64,000 nt of DNA from Syngnathus acus (Eukaryota > Chordata > Actinopteri > Syngnathiformes > Syngnathidae), in NCBI RefSeq assembly GCF_901709675.1, contig NC_051105.1, positions 3,465,104 through 3,529,103 of the forward strand. The letters are read 5' to 3'. Positions 1-11,599 of the stretch are shown one piece after another. Under the pieces are notes generated by a model. It saw only the letters and a list, made by a program, of their open reading frames with translations, was not told the origin of the DNA and made no database searches. The translations under genes were made by a program, and so were the position numbers. Within the stretch, counting starts at the first letter, position 1. Each line of letters opens with the position of its first letter.

Positions 1-72
1 GCGAAGACCATCGTGGATCAGGGCGCCTCGCTCCAGCCCCATCGCCGCCAGGGGTGTCAACCTTGCATCCAC
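1..72 (-). CDS. Possible internal exon of an unidentified gene, cut by the window edge
   Basis: Read on the minus strand, a pyrimidine-rich tract followed by TTTATTGCAG (just above position 72) makes a good splice acceptor. The 72 bases that follow are open for 24 codons in the first frame (starts VDARLTPLAAMGLERG, ends with DGLR). The exon runs off the window, so no donor is seen. Frame is not certain: the third frame is also open, while the second stops quickly. I do not recognise the product. It cannot be the 3' part of the receptor gene further right, because that gene ends with a stop near 27963. If real, it belongs to a neighbouring minus-strand gene whose promoter could be a CpG-rich island upstream, such as 11.6-13.3 kb (inference). 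Confidence 0.4.
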   Translation of the reverse strand, partial: MDARLTPLAAMGLERGALIHDGLR

Positions 73-1960
73 CTGCAATAAAAACAGGGAGCACACAATA
101 AGATCCCTTGCTTGCCGAAAGACAAAAATGTCTGCTTTTCCCCTAAGTAAGCAAACTGTGAAAATGAGCGGAAAGGATAAGCTCAGAGACTTACCATGTT
201 TTGTGTGATGTGGTTCCCTTGTCTTAGTTCCAGATTGGTTTGCGTCTCAGCATCGACATCACGAACAGAAGTAACCCTGTGAAGACGAGCAAGTATTTAG
301 CACTAAGTGTCTTGGCTGGTTCACAAAAACCCTGTTGTACTCCAACTTCCTATGTTCTCGAAACAGATCCGCTTATGGAATTCCTGATGTCAAAGAACCA
401 TTATTCTTTGATCACTGAGGCGTGAGAGCCAAATAACGATCACAATCACTCGATATAAGTCACAAACTTCGGGGCATTTGTCCTTTGGTTGTCGCAACGG
501 TCGTAGCATTCACCACAACCTTTCTTTTGGGGAAACGAGCTCGGCCCGGTTGAGAGTCACGAGTTAAGCCCCTCTCCCATCCATCAGGAGCACTCAGCAC
601 CACACAAACACATCCACCCTGCTCCCCCTCCCACCGACCCCCCCATCCTGACCACCCCTGGAGGCGAGACGCACATTACGGAGCTGCCGCCATTCGGTCA
701 CGTTCCCCACACACAGCTTTTTGCTGGCCCCTCTGACCCACGCTTTGGGCTGTCTCAGCCCCGTCAAGCGAGGCCAGATTATACATCAGAGACCGCTTCG
801 GCGGGGGACCATTTACCGCCCGTCGACACTGTAACACATATCGGCCAATGTGCACGTGTAAAAGCAGAGCGTGCAAACAGAACTGCGCTAAAGCCCAGCA
901 AATGCAAGACCTTTGCTGTGAAAAAACGGCTACAGATTTTTTTTTTTTAACATCCAAACAGCCTGAGTACGGGTGGGAAAAAAAAGGAATTTGATTGTGT
1001 GTGAAATGACCTTTTAACCCATTATTAATTGGGCTGTTAAAATGAAATGTCGCAATTATTCATTTGAATGGTTAAGGAAATTGTAATTGGACTATTACAT
1101 AAAATGCATGCAATCGTTCAGACTGAAGACTTCAAGCAAGACAAATTTCAACAATTTTATTTTGTATGCTGGTGATGCATTTAGCATTTTCTTTGGTTCT
1201 GTTTGTTACGGGGGAGGGGGGTACGTGATAACAATAGAAGGGGTAATTTAATTTACCGCACCTAAGGTGGTACATGGGCCTGCGCCCAGGCTACTCAGTA
1301 CGCTATGACCCACTTTTGATGGAAGCAGAAATGCTGGATTGTCCTGTTGCTTTTAACAGATTTTTAGGAAGGCAAAGCACTAGACCCAGTTTGCTTGTGA
1401 TGCCTTGGCAAATATGAACGCTAGCTTCACAGGATGCTTCACATGCTTTGAAAAGAAAACAACAAGCAAGACGAATTTCAATCCATTCACATGGTCGCAC
1501 AATTACTCCAATTTTGTTCAACGTTATGATAATGTCTTACGGAAAAGAACACTTTTGTTGCTTTGGACTTTGGATGACACTTTTGTTGCGTTGGACGATA
1601 ATTTCTCTTGGAAGGAATGCTAAAATTGATACAACATAATAAGGCCGCATTAATTCAAGAAGGCGAAATGGGAAAATGGCAACTTGCAATCAGGAGGCTA
1701 GGGGCTTGTCCGCATTTACACACGCGATGTCTCCTTATGAGGACATTTTTTTGTGAGGCGGCCCTAATAAGGGGAGCCTGCGCAGGAAGGAGGTGGGAGG
1801 CTGAGGCGTGGGGGGGAGGAAAGAGCCTTTAAATAGTAAAGAGCGAAGCCTTGCCGTGCTCAGCAGTGCTGAGAGCAGCAGAGAAAGCGCTCTCCTCTAT
1901 CATCCCAGAGGAACGACGCCCAGCCTCGCTGGCACGCCACTTTTATTGCCGTGACCCGAG
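73..1960. other. Non-coding sequence: left-edge intron or intergenic
   Basis: No coding exon is recognised. The first 900 bases are mixed unique sequence with a C-rich stretch near 600-660. Bases 1015-1110 are AT-rich with ATTATTAATTGG and AATTATTCATTTGAAT motifs and look like a constrained regulatory block, though conservation cannot be tested here. From about 1740 the sequence becomes GC-rich and purine-rich before the CA repeat. Short open frames here have low-complexity or unremarkable translations. Confidence 0.5.
1015..1110. promoter_or_regulatory. Candidate conserved AT-rich regulatory block
   Basis: The stretch is dense in homeodomain- and POU-like cores (ATTAATT, TAATTGG, ATTTGAAT, TTACATAAA, ATGCATGCA) and free of simple repeats, unlike its surroundings. 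That is typical of vertebrate conserved non-coding elements. Function is inferred only from composition; an alignment to other fish is needed. Confidence 0.25.
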
Positions 1961-2029
1961 GCCCATTAATCAGGCTGCTGCCGGCCCCTCATCACGGTTC
2001 CTCCCTGTCCCAGTGCCCCCCCCCTTCCT

Positions 2030-2031
<2 letters not shown>

Positions 2032-2082
<51 letters not shown>

Positions 2083-2097
2083 ACACACACACACACC
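2032..2097. repeat. (CA)n microsatellite
   Basis: About 33 CA dinucleotides, nearly pure, with one AG interruption around 2078. A shorter CA run follows at 2227-2247. The open frames crossing it on both strands encode only His-Thr or Cys-Val runs and are not genes. A pure array of this length is likely polymorphic in the population. Confidence 0.97.
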
Positions 2098-2249
2098 ACC
2101 TCCCGACCGAGGCGAGCAGGCCTGCCTCGACAACATCCGCATATGACAGAACTGAAACGGCGTGCGTGCAGAGGCGCAGCGAGCGCATGCACGTGCAAAT
2201 GCGTCACTCCCGCTTCCTGTCTCACGCACGCACACACACACACACCGCC

Positions 2250-5080
2250 ACAGCAGCTCATCTGGCATTGAAAAAGCAATCTGCGCTCAATGAGACTGAA
2301 CAAGATAACAAAAAATAAGCCTCTTATAGGAATGTAGACATTTGACGGCATGCTGCCTTGACAGACAAACGTGCAACTTAAGACGACAGAGTGGTGAAAT
2401 GAGGGGGGGTGGGGGCATGAACAGGTTTTGGCTATTATGCAAATACGCACGCACAGGCATCCAACTAGAAATTAAAATAACAGGAATTGCAGCAAAACAC
2501 CAACCCTGGAAGCACAACAATTTGCCCCGAAGGTTGTAATATTTCGAAAATGATGACCACTTTCAGAAAAAATATGCCTCAGAGACCATGCAGTCACACA
2601 AGACGGCCACGAGTGTCGCAAGAATAAAACTCAAGCAGCTTCCAAACAATTAACGCCCTAATTGTTTTTTTCTTTCGGTCCCCACTGATGTATAATCGGG
2701 ACTTCAAGTCATCACAAACTAAGTGTTACTACAGTAGGCACCCGGTACAGTACGGCCAAAGCGGCAACAGGTTAGCATAAATGAATCAAGAGAGAGACCT
2801 TACGTTTGGGCTCTTGTGCAATTTAGACTCACGGTCAAACGTTTGATACAAACATCTCGGCCCTGAGTGCTCAGCACAATGTGGCCTCATGAATAAAAAC
2901 AATTAAAATGGAATGTGCCCCGCAAATTTTGTTTTGTCTTTATGGAGCGCAGTGACTTATATGCTCCAGATTATGGGGAGTACAAAGTTGGTGTTTTTTA
3001 TTTCGATTTAAACTTGTGTGGCGGTTGAAAATAATGAAATGTTGCTTATAAATCACCTGTGTAACAAATAATTGCTCATGTTAGGCGCTTAGTAGACGTT
3101 TGATTTGTACGTCTCACATGATTTTACATTTGTATGGCAGTAGAAAGTGTTACAACATTGCGACTTTAGAGCAAACTAGGGTTTGACCATGGAAGACATT
3201 ATTGCCTCGACCATTATTTCTTATAGAAAAGAGTTTCCACATGTCAGCGCAAAGGTTCCGCTGTACCGTCTCTCGCCCGGCCGGCGCCTGTGTGCCTCCT
3301 GATTGAGTAAGCAGCCACATACACAACGACATGTCTAATGCCGTGACACATTTCGTCTAATGAGGAGCGAGCTCGGCAGCGCATCTTTATTAATTGCCTG
3401 GCAAATGCAGGTGCGTTCATTTTGACCCCAAAAAGACGGCCTGGATCCGACTTGAGCCTTCTCTTGTGCATAGTGCGTTGCTTACGTTTAAAGTTTCACG
3501 TGCCACGTGCTGGCATTGTTAAAAAAGTCATTAACCACAATAATTTGCTGCAGACTGTGACTGCACCCCCAATTATCCCACAAAACACACACATGCGCAA
3601 ACACGCGCGCACACACACGTCCCGACGTGCTTGTGGCCGACGCAGTTCCGCCAATCCCTCATTGCAGCCTCATTGCGTGCACAAATTGCGCACAGTGGGA
3701 TGAAGCGCCGCTCCATTATCCGTCGTCATTATGGGCTGAGCCGACAGCTCAGGAAAATGGGCGCATCATACTTTGCTAACATTAGAATAATTAGTCGGCA
3801 TTTATACGACGCTAAATGTCCATCTAACGCTCGCACCGTTTGACGCTTCGACGATACTTGGAAGATGAATCTTGTCTTAAATACGCTTAAGAGTTAAGGA
3901 CTCTATTTATTGTTGTATAAACACATGGCTGGCATCGGGCGGAATTCATACACCTACAAAATCATCACTTTTTCCAGGGACCCCAAAAATGCCATTTTTG
4001 TTCAATCATTATTTTGCATCGAGATAACAGAGCAAGCTGTTTTCAACACACGAGTGGTCAACAGTTTGTAAAAATAGCACCCACACTTGTGGACTGGCCA
4101 ATAGTATATATATATATGTGAAGAAATATCAAATTTGCCAAATTGCGGCCAGTTGCCAGTTGAGTTCTTCAGTTGTCGATTGCTTTGTAATGCTCATTAT
4201 CTCCACAGGCTGGACTGGAGGAGAGCACAATAGTAATGAAAAAAAACAATCTCATCACACTCTTCGTATTTTTCTCTCTTTATGATCACGATGACTGGAA
4301 CAAATTGAAAAAGTTGTTATAGGCTATATTCAGCTGGATGAAGGCAAACAGATGTTTTACTTGCGTTAAAGCTCTACCACGGCGAACATCGGTTTTGCTT
4401 GGTTCCATCTCTCGACATTCATATCATTTTTTTATGCTTCACTTGTATTGAAAATTGCATGTACACGATCAGTTCCACAAAACAGATGCTACATTTGCAA
4501 TGTTCTTAATTGTCCATTTGATTAAAATTGATTAGTATTACAAGAACAGACAAAACTGTTATTTTTTCATTCCTTTCCACAACTTTTGGAGTTTGTAAAC
4601 GAGCATTCGAAAACGAGTCCTAAAATGTGTACGGATATGAAAATGAAATTATCCATTCATGTCAACACCGACAATTGTAGTCTGTAAAACAGGACATTTT
4701 ATTACGGAACCGTCAAAACCGTATTGAAAGTTGTAGAAGAGTTTGTGTTTATGATGAGCTGTCGCAATATAGCGGGTTGTTTTGGGAGGTAAAACTACTT
4801 ACCTAAGCCAACAGAGAAGCAGGGTATAATTGTAGTGAAAACTCGTAATGAAAAGCATCCAAGAAAAAAAAATTGAAAAACAGCAAGCGGAACAATAACT
4901 GAGCGTGCCTTGTGCTGCGTGATGTGTTCAATTAAACATCGTTTACAAAAATGACATCGCCAACTAGTGATCTGGCATGCACATTACACCATTTTAAAAT
5001 CCTATATTAGCCGGACGAAACCAATAATTTGATATTTCCCCGACGCCATGTTGACATTCTGCACGTGGAACGATGCGAGA
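2250..5080. other. Non-coding sequence, mostly unique, AT-rich
   Basis: No exon is recognised. Most of 2500-5000 is AT-rich sequence without simple repeats, apart from a short TATATATATA run near 4109. The notable part is 3240-3430, listed separately. Confidence 0.5.
3240..3430. promoter_or_regulatory. Candidate conserved non-coding element
   Basis: Repeat-free sequence with TAATGAGG, TTATTAATTG and GGCAAATGCA cores and smooth composition, flanked by less structured DNA. It resembles the enhancer-like conserved blocks found around vertebrate developmental genes. The evidence is composition only. Confidence 0.25.
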
Positions 5081-5084
5081 TGAG

Positions 5085-6130
5085 GAGGGAGTTGGTGGTG
5101 GTGGGAGGGGGGGGGGGGGGTAGAGCAGTGTGTCGACGCACGTCCCTGGCAACAAACAACTCCCGACGGCCGTCCAATCCATCACGCAGGCCGGCCGGCA
5201 GCAGGCAGGCAGACAGGCAGGCAGGCTGGAAGAGGAGGGGGGTAGCGGTAGTGGGAGGGATTGGGGGCGGGGGGTGCAGCGGTCGTGCTGCGTTTATAAA
5301 GCAGACCGCAGCAGCGGAGCCCCGACGCGCGCCATTAAACAGAAAAACCACCGGGTGTTTTTTAGCCGAGTCGCTTTGGAGTTCAGTATTGACCGCTTTT
5401 TGAAAAGAACAGGTCATATATTTTTAAAAATATATATACAAAATAAAAGGGGCGGGGGGGGGGGGCGTGCAGAGCGGACGAACGCTTGCGCCTGCCTCAT
5501 CCCGCTGATTTCCTGCCTGTGACAGCAGCGACTTGAACTCACCGTGACCTCCATCACCGGAACAAACAACGGCGCCGCTCATCATTTCCTCCTGGGCGGA
5601 GGCCACCAAATTCCCCGTGTTGTGTTCGCGGGGCTACAGGGGGGTGGAGGACAGCAGCCGTAGTGTGCGCAGCACAACTTGGCCAAAATGCTTTTTATGG
5701 TCACTCGGAGGAATTATGCACCAAAGTCAACGACAGATTTGACGTATCTGCTAGTCTGCAGGTGCGTGGAAGGGAAAGGAAAATGTGCGTCTGATGTGCC
5801 GAGATGGTGACGGCGGCCTCCTGCTCGTTTTCCTTTTTTTTTACCCCCTTTTTGTCCCTGGAGCCCTGCCAAGCGCGCTGGAGCGCAGAGCCGCGATCTT
5901 CTCAGGGGGAGGAAGGGGGGCGCAGTGTGACGCAGGATAATCTCCACAGCGACGGGGGTGGGAGGCTCGGAGGGGAGGGGGTGTGCGCGGGGGGGATAAA
6001 CAGGGATTAAACGGTGTGCACGCACACACACAAATCAGAGGCCGCGTCTCGCCGCCGCCGCGTGTGACAGGATTTTCTGCGTGCCGCACACACACAAACG
6101 CGCACGCCTGCTCGCTCGCGCACACACACT
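5085..6130. other. GC-rich block with poly-G runs, CpG-rich, and CA/CG microsatellites
   Basis: CpG density is high and there are G-runs at about 5107-5120 and 5453-5465, a GGCAGG-type direct repeat near 5190-5225, and CA/CG repeats at 6018-6035 and 6085-6130. It may be a CpG island. No exon with believable splice sites was found, and the proline- and glycine-rich open frames reflect the composition. Confidence 0.55.
5416..5435. repeat. Perfect 20-bp AT palindrome
   Basis: The sequence ATATATTTTT is followed directly by its reverse complement, with no spacer, inside an otherwise GC-rich block. It could extrude as a small cruciform. No function is claimed. Confidence 0.85.
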
Positions 6131-6139
6131 ACACTAAAA

Positions 6140-7880
6140 CGCTCAAATGAGCACACAGAGGAGAAAGGCACACTTAGCGTGCACGCTCCTGTCGACAACA
6201 TTAACACCTTGGCGCCATAAAAGGACGCGTGGCCGCCTTTAATTGTTATTGATCATCAGGCTGACGTGTGCCAAATGGTCCGATTGATCACCCCCTCCGC
6301 CTCCAACTCCCCCCCCCCCCCCCTTCCCGTCTCTGCCCCGTGTCTACCCTTCTGCAACGGCCGTGCAAAAAAGATGCTATTTTTATAAAGCGTTCCACGC
6401 TGTGTCGCGGTTGGTCATTCACTGTAGCGCAGATTTGGAAGCGATCGTTTCTTTTGATAGGTTTCTACAGGATCTACAGTATTCGGGAAAATCCAAACTA
6501 AGAGTTGCGTGACTGCAAGTACCACATTGTACCGATACATTCAAGGTCTACGATGGAAGAGAAGCAGCATAATTAGGAACAAGAAGAAGAAGCAGAGAAG
6601 GAACCAAAATGAGCTCCGGTGATAGCAATTGTTCCCACAGAGCTATGAGAATATACATATGCCATCTTTGGTGATAAACATTTTGCCGTTTAAATACGCA
6701 AACTAAAGAGGTTTGTTTGTGGTACTCATTAGCCATGACACTTTTGGAAACATGCCATTTTAGATTGGGATTAGATCGGTTAAAAAAAAAAGAAAAGCTA
6801 ATGAGATTCAGATGTAATGATTTTTTTTTTTTACTCGGAAGGCACAGGTCAACATGTTCCTATATGACATTTTCCAATTTTCTGAGTTCCACGGTTGGCA
6901 GCATCACACTTTGACATCACTGGTGCCTTTCTGTGGTTGCATCAATAAGACAAATAAATGTCAAATAAAAGCCAAACTCTAATCTGCCACGTTTTGTTTG
7001 ACTTTTGAGTAATATCTGCCAGAAATGGTACCACTTTGGGGCTGCTTGACTTTGGAGCTTCCGCTGCACACAGGGGAAAGGAAAAAAAAACACGAGGCTG
7101 GAAGCGAGACAGATCCGCGCAGAGCCGAAAGGGAGCCGGCGGCGCCTCCTCAGCTGTCACATTATTAGCGAGCACGCTGTAAACAAGGGGCCCCCGCGTC
7201 CTCCAGGCCCGCTGCACAGACGCATTCAAGTCGCTGCACGGTTCAGCACCGCCGCCCCCCTCCCTCGCCTCTTCTCCGCCGTCAACAACGGCGGCATTGT
7301 GATTCTGCCGCCCCCTCCCTCCGCTCCCCTTCCCTCCCATGCTGACACTGGGGCCTGGGCGGCGGCCGCTGAACTGGCTCTATTCATCGCGGGCCAAATG
7401 GGAACTAAATGGCTCTTTATGTCACCAAAGGGCTCGATTGTAATGGGGATGCGCTAGGCAAGAGTCGGGCAGCATTTTACCGGAGCTTTCTTGACTTTGC
7501 TTTGAATACGCTGCCGCTGCTTTCATGCTGGATGGTCTTAATTAAAGCGCGTGGTGCTTAAAATACCGTCCCACCGCCGCCCCCGCCACCCCGGTCTTGA
7601 GATCACTCCGCCCCCTTTAGGATGAATGCTTTTGTTTAAATAGGAGCCTTAATTATCGGTAGCCTATAAAGGTAAATTGGGCTCTATGAATCTCAGCGAA
7701 GCGTTCACACCTATGACGTCACCCAGCCGAAGAGGGTGGAGAGCTGGGACTGGCATGTATGTGCTCGCACATAAGAAGAAGAAGAGAACGAGAAGAACGA
7801 GAACCATCCTTGCCATGTACACGTACACAAAATTTGACCTCCGCATTTGCCCCATCTCATTAGCAGACACGGCAAACACA
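6140..7880. other. Non-coding sequence with a candidate regulatory block at 7330-7690
   Basis: No exon is recognised. A C-run is at 6309-6322. Bases 7330-7690 are repeat-free and carry AGGGCTCGATTGTAATGGGG, CTTAATTAAAGCG and GCCTTAATTATCGG motifs, a composition typical of conserved enhancers. The open frames over 7664-8056 are not gene-like. Confidence 0.4.
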
Positions 7881-7887
7881 CACTGGA

Positions 7888-7970
7888 GAAGGGGGCAGTT
7901 CTTGGTATCGGTGTCTTGCTCAAGGACACCGCAGTTGTGGAGGTTGTCGTGAACCCGGGTCTCCACAGCA
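7888..7970. repeat. Fragment of an interspersed fish repeat (SINE/LINE-tail type)
   Basis: It contains GGTGTCTTGCTCAAGGACAC followed about 30 bases later by GAACCCGGGTCTCC. I recognise this pairing from a widespread teleost interspersed repeat. Ends are unclear and no target-site duplication is seen. Identification is from memory only. Confidence 0.4.
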
Positions 7971-8559
7971 GCAAGCGATGAGCCCATTTTTGTCGATCTA
8001 TTTCGTACACGTTTACTGTACGTAGATGAAATGGTTTTCTTTCGATTAGCGGCCATACTCTCATGCAGCGCAGAATTGGAATTTGCACATTACAGATCAA
8101 AGTGGTTGGAGTATTTTGAAAACAAAAGAAAGTGTTGAACTGAACCGTACCATACTGCGTGGTGGAAAGAAGGCTCATACTGTTAAGTCGGTGGGAGCTT
8201 TGCACGCCGGCCAAGTCAGGTGGAAATATTCAACGAGGCGATACACATTCCTGCTGTGCGCAGACTGCGGGCGAGTGGCCAACGCTCCGTTGTGCACAGG
8301 CAGGATTACGTCAGGAATATGAATTGCCCGAGGCTCCTGCTGCTAAAATTAAAACTAGGCCCAACCAAGACGAGCCGGCAGCGGGACCGAGAGACTCGGC
8401 GGCACATCCAATCAATGGCGCGACCATCCGGCGCAAAGACACTTAAGACGAGCGTGCGTAATTACGGTATGTGATCTCGTAAAGTCATCCGTGTGCCCGA
8501 GAGGAAACCTCTCGAGTCGGTCGAACCGCGTGCGAGCCAAGACCGCGGGAACACGTGCC

Positions 8560-8790
8560 ATCACGTGAGAGGCCCGTCTGGATCTCCGGGGGCTGCGCTA
8601 GTCTCGCTCGACCCCCCGGAGGAGAGGGGGCAGGGAGGGGGAGGTGCGGCGGCCGTCACATCTCTGCGGGGAAGCGCTCCGAGCGCTCCAGACCGCGTCG
8701 AAACAAAAAGCTTTGTGGAGCGAGGCGAGAAAAGAGCGGGCTAGAGAGGGAGGGAGGGAGTGGAGGGGGAGGAGGCGCCAAAGCGCCCGC
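8560..8790. other. Purine-rich, CpG-containing block
   Basis: The plus strand is strongly purine-rich, with GGAGGGGGAGG-type runs and (GGGA)n near 8749-8766. Open frames here are arginine/glycine low complexity and not genes. Similar purine-rich plus-strand blocks recur at 34.8, 37.3 and 48.5 kb. Confidence 0.6.
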
Positions 8791-9034
8791 GTGCTTTTAT
8801 TGATGTGCTCAATCAGGGGGAGCTATTCTGTGCGTGGCCCTTATTGATTCCAGATTAGAAAAGCGGACAAACAGAAGGTTAATTGCTTTAAAACGGGGGG
8901 TGAGCACGGTTGTCGCTAAACGGCGACGCGACGATTCCGCTCATTCACTTGGCGCGTCTCTTTTGAAAACGACAAACTATTGTCTGATTTACATAAAAAT
9001 AAAAACATTCCCAGTGTGTGGCCCCCTTCAGCCG

Positions 9035-9245
9035 AGTGAAAATATGCTCATTTGAATTAATGTGGAAAGATAAGGCTCAGACGCATGATTGCATTTTGAT
9101 AATTAATACAAGTCAGTTGTGCTAATTGAATTAGTGCATAATGAAGCTACTTTCGCTGCAAGGGGGAGGGCGTGAATCACCTGGAAAGTGCACACTTTCT
9201 TTGACAAATAAAGGCACAGTGATGCAATGGCTTCCGAGGAAGCGT
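9035..9245. promoter_or_regulatory. Candidate enhancer-like element with a paired-homeodomain dimer site
   Basis: Repeat-free AT-rich sequence. At 9123-9133 it holds TAATTGAATTA, which matches the TAAT-N3-ATTA palindrome bound by paired-class homeodomain dimers. Nearby are TTTGAATTAATG, GATAATTAATAC and TGACAAATAAAGG. Clustering of such sites is common in vertebrate developmental enhancers. Activity and target gene are inferred, not shown. Confidence 0.35.
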
Positions 9246-9249
9246 GAGG

Positions 9250-11580
9250 TCATGTGACGTGACGGCAAGTCAACCCCCCCACCCACCACCGCCCCGCCCC
9301 CAACACTGCGCCTCAGACCCCCTTGTTCCAACACCTGGAAAACACATCAGCCCCCGCACTGGCCGCGCAGTGGAAAATGACAGTCGCACTATAAATAAGC
9401 AGCGCGCAAAATGCCAAGTATTTGGGTTTGCGCGTCTGCGCTCGGTCCAAAGACCAAAAAAACATTCCCGGCCCAGCAGGCTGGGCTTCAGAGTTTTTCA
9501 GGTTATTGGAGGGAACAGACGGGATGACATTTGACAGCAGATTATTTTGGTAGCTGCAGATGACCTATACTTGTATGTGTTTTGGCTAGCAACACCGCGA
9601 GGCCAACCCAAGAACGCTGAGCAAGATGGCAGCCTGCGTTTGAGTCATCGGACTCGGCAGGCCAACTGGTACAAAAGGTTTGAGGGATCACGCCGCCCTG
9701 CCACAGCCGTGCACGTAAATGAACACGTCGACTCTGGCGGCTGCATTCTAGAGCAGACAGGTGTGTAATCTCACATAGCCATCTTTGCGCTACGTGCGCG
9801 GTTTATTTGTGGCCGGAGCGGGAAGTGACTGCAATCTTAAACAATGCCGTGCTTCCCCCCAACCCTTAAGAGATTAGCGCGGATGCTATTTCACAATATC
9901 GATTTACCGCCACCAGAATTCACCGGGGTAGCAGCCCACGTTAACCTTGCCAAACTACACCCGCGGTTAACCCTTTATGGGGGGGAACCAATCTTGTTGC
10001 CATTAGCAGGTTCTCAAAATGAACCCTGCATGCCTCATTTAGACGTGATTTTGCCTCGCCAAAGAAAAATAAGACAGTGGAAATTCTGGTTCAGCAGTTT
10101 ATGATGAACGACATATATGGGGCTAGCCCACATTAACCACGGGGATAAAAGTTCGTATCTTGGTTATAGTTTAAGCTACAGCAAACTATTTGGCCATGAT
10201 GTACATGATTTTGGCATGACGCTACATCAAGTCAGCGTCAAAAGGCTCAACCTTTGGCCCTTTGGTTTCTTCTTTGGTTTTCTATCTGCTACATAAATAA
10301 GGTTTGTATTGGGATGACGAACTACCGAGGAACCTTTGTCATAAATCTAATTTATCCTGTTGTGAAAATTTTCAAATGTGAAAGTGATTGTATCCAAACG
10401 ATTTATATCATCTTTTTCTCCACTACACTTGTCAAGTTATGAACATTTGAGGGAACGCAAAGAAATGAGATCACTCCGCCATGGAGTACCTCGAGCCTCG
10501 ACTCAAATGGTTGGGTAGGTTCAGTGGTCACAGACGGTTTTCCTGTGCCGTGTTTTGCAGTACAATAAACTGCTCCATACCGTAACACTTTTCTGCCTCG
10601 CTCGCATCATCTTCTTCCTCCCAACAATGTTCACTTGCGAACCGGACTCACAGACACTAAAAATGGTACCAACGACAAAACGAATGGTCTGAAGTGTTAT
10701 CGCGGTATACTGATCAGTCATTTGCTAGGTTAGCCCTGAAACGCCTACCATGTGATACATTTTGTTTACCCGATCAGAAGAAGCACGTTTCGACTAAATC
10801 GAGAGAGCTTAGCAATTTTTATTATCTTTTTTTCCGCAACTAATCCTTTGTTGGATTCTTGCGTTAAAAAGTAGGCTCGCCCCGCACTTTACGATCTTCC
10901 CCCCGATGTCAAGGTTTGCTTTAAGCACATTTAACCTTTTATTCATGTGTCAAAGCCCCCTGATGCCTCCTCCACCTCCTACCCCCTCTGTGCCTCGATC
11001 ACTTAATCCTCCCCCTCATAAAAAGCAGAGGTCCCAACACGAGGCCCCCGGCGCTCCCAAACCTGCCTTGCTGCAGCAGACGCATGCATTTACAGCCCTC
11101 GCCGGTCCGACGTGGATTGGCTGCTTACGTGAGGGTGGGGGTGAGATGGTGGTGGGGGGGGGGGGGGGGGGGCTTGCTGACGCTTGAGCTCTTACGGCCG
11201 CCTCCCTCACTAAGCTCGTTAATGAGCTGGAGCCAGCCAATACGAGGCGCATCGATCGTCCTAAGAGAGCGTCCCCCTAATTAGTGCCCGGGTGGCTCTA
11301 GGACAGAAGGCGCTGGGCGGCGCGGGACGACATGACGTGGGGGTGTTTTGGGGGGGGCTTGTGTCGAGTGGAGTTCTACTCGGAAGAACTAGCTCACCCA
11401 AAACGCGGAGGCGGCGATCGTTGGCGCCCGCTTCGCGTGCAAAACCAAAATAAAACCTGCGATTAATAATACAACAATGGAAGGGGATGAAAGTGGCTGA
11501 GAGCTCAAGCAGAGATTAAGTGACAAAAATAGAGGTGGGGAGTTTATTTTTTTTAAAGGGGGGGGGGGTCTTTGGGATGA
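9250..11580. other. Non-coding sequence with poly-G tract
   Basis: No exon is recognised. The stretch holds unremarkable unique DNA, a G-run at about 11154-11172 and another at 11560-11570. CpG content rises from 11000 onward toward the island at 11.6 kb. Confidence 0.5.
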
Positions 11581-11599
11581 AGCGGAGCACGAGAACGAG

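Noticed and set aside
1-81. Plus-strand frame ending in TAA at 79-81 as a gene terminus
   Set aside because: Open but without support; the minus-strand reading has a proper acceptor and polypyrimidine tract exactly at the boundary.
1851-2318. 155-codon frame and antisense frames over the CA repeat
   Set aside because: Composed mainly of His-Thr or Cys-Val runs from the microsatellite.
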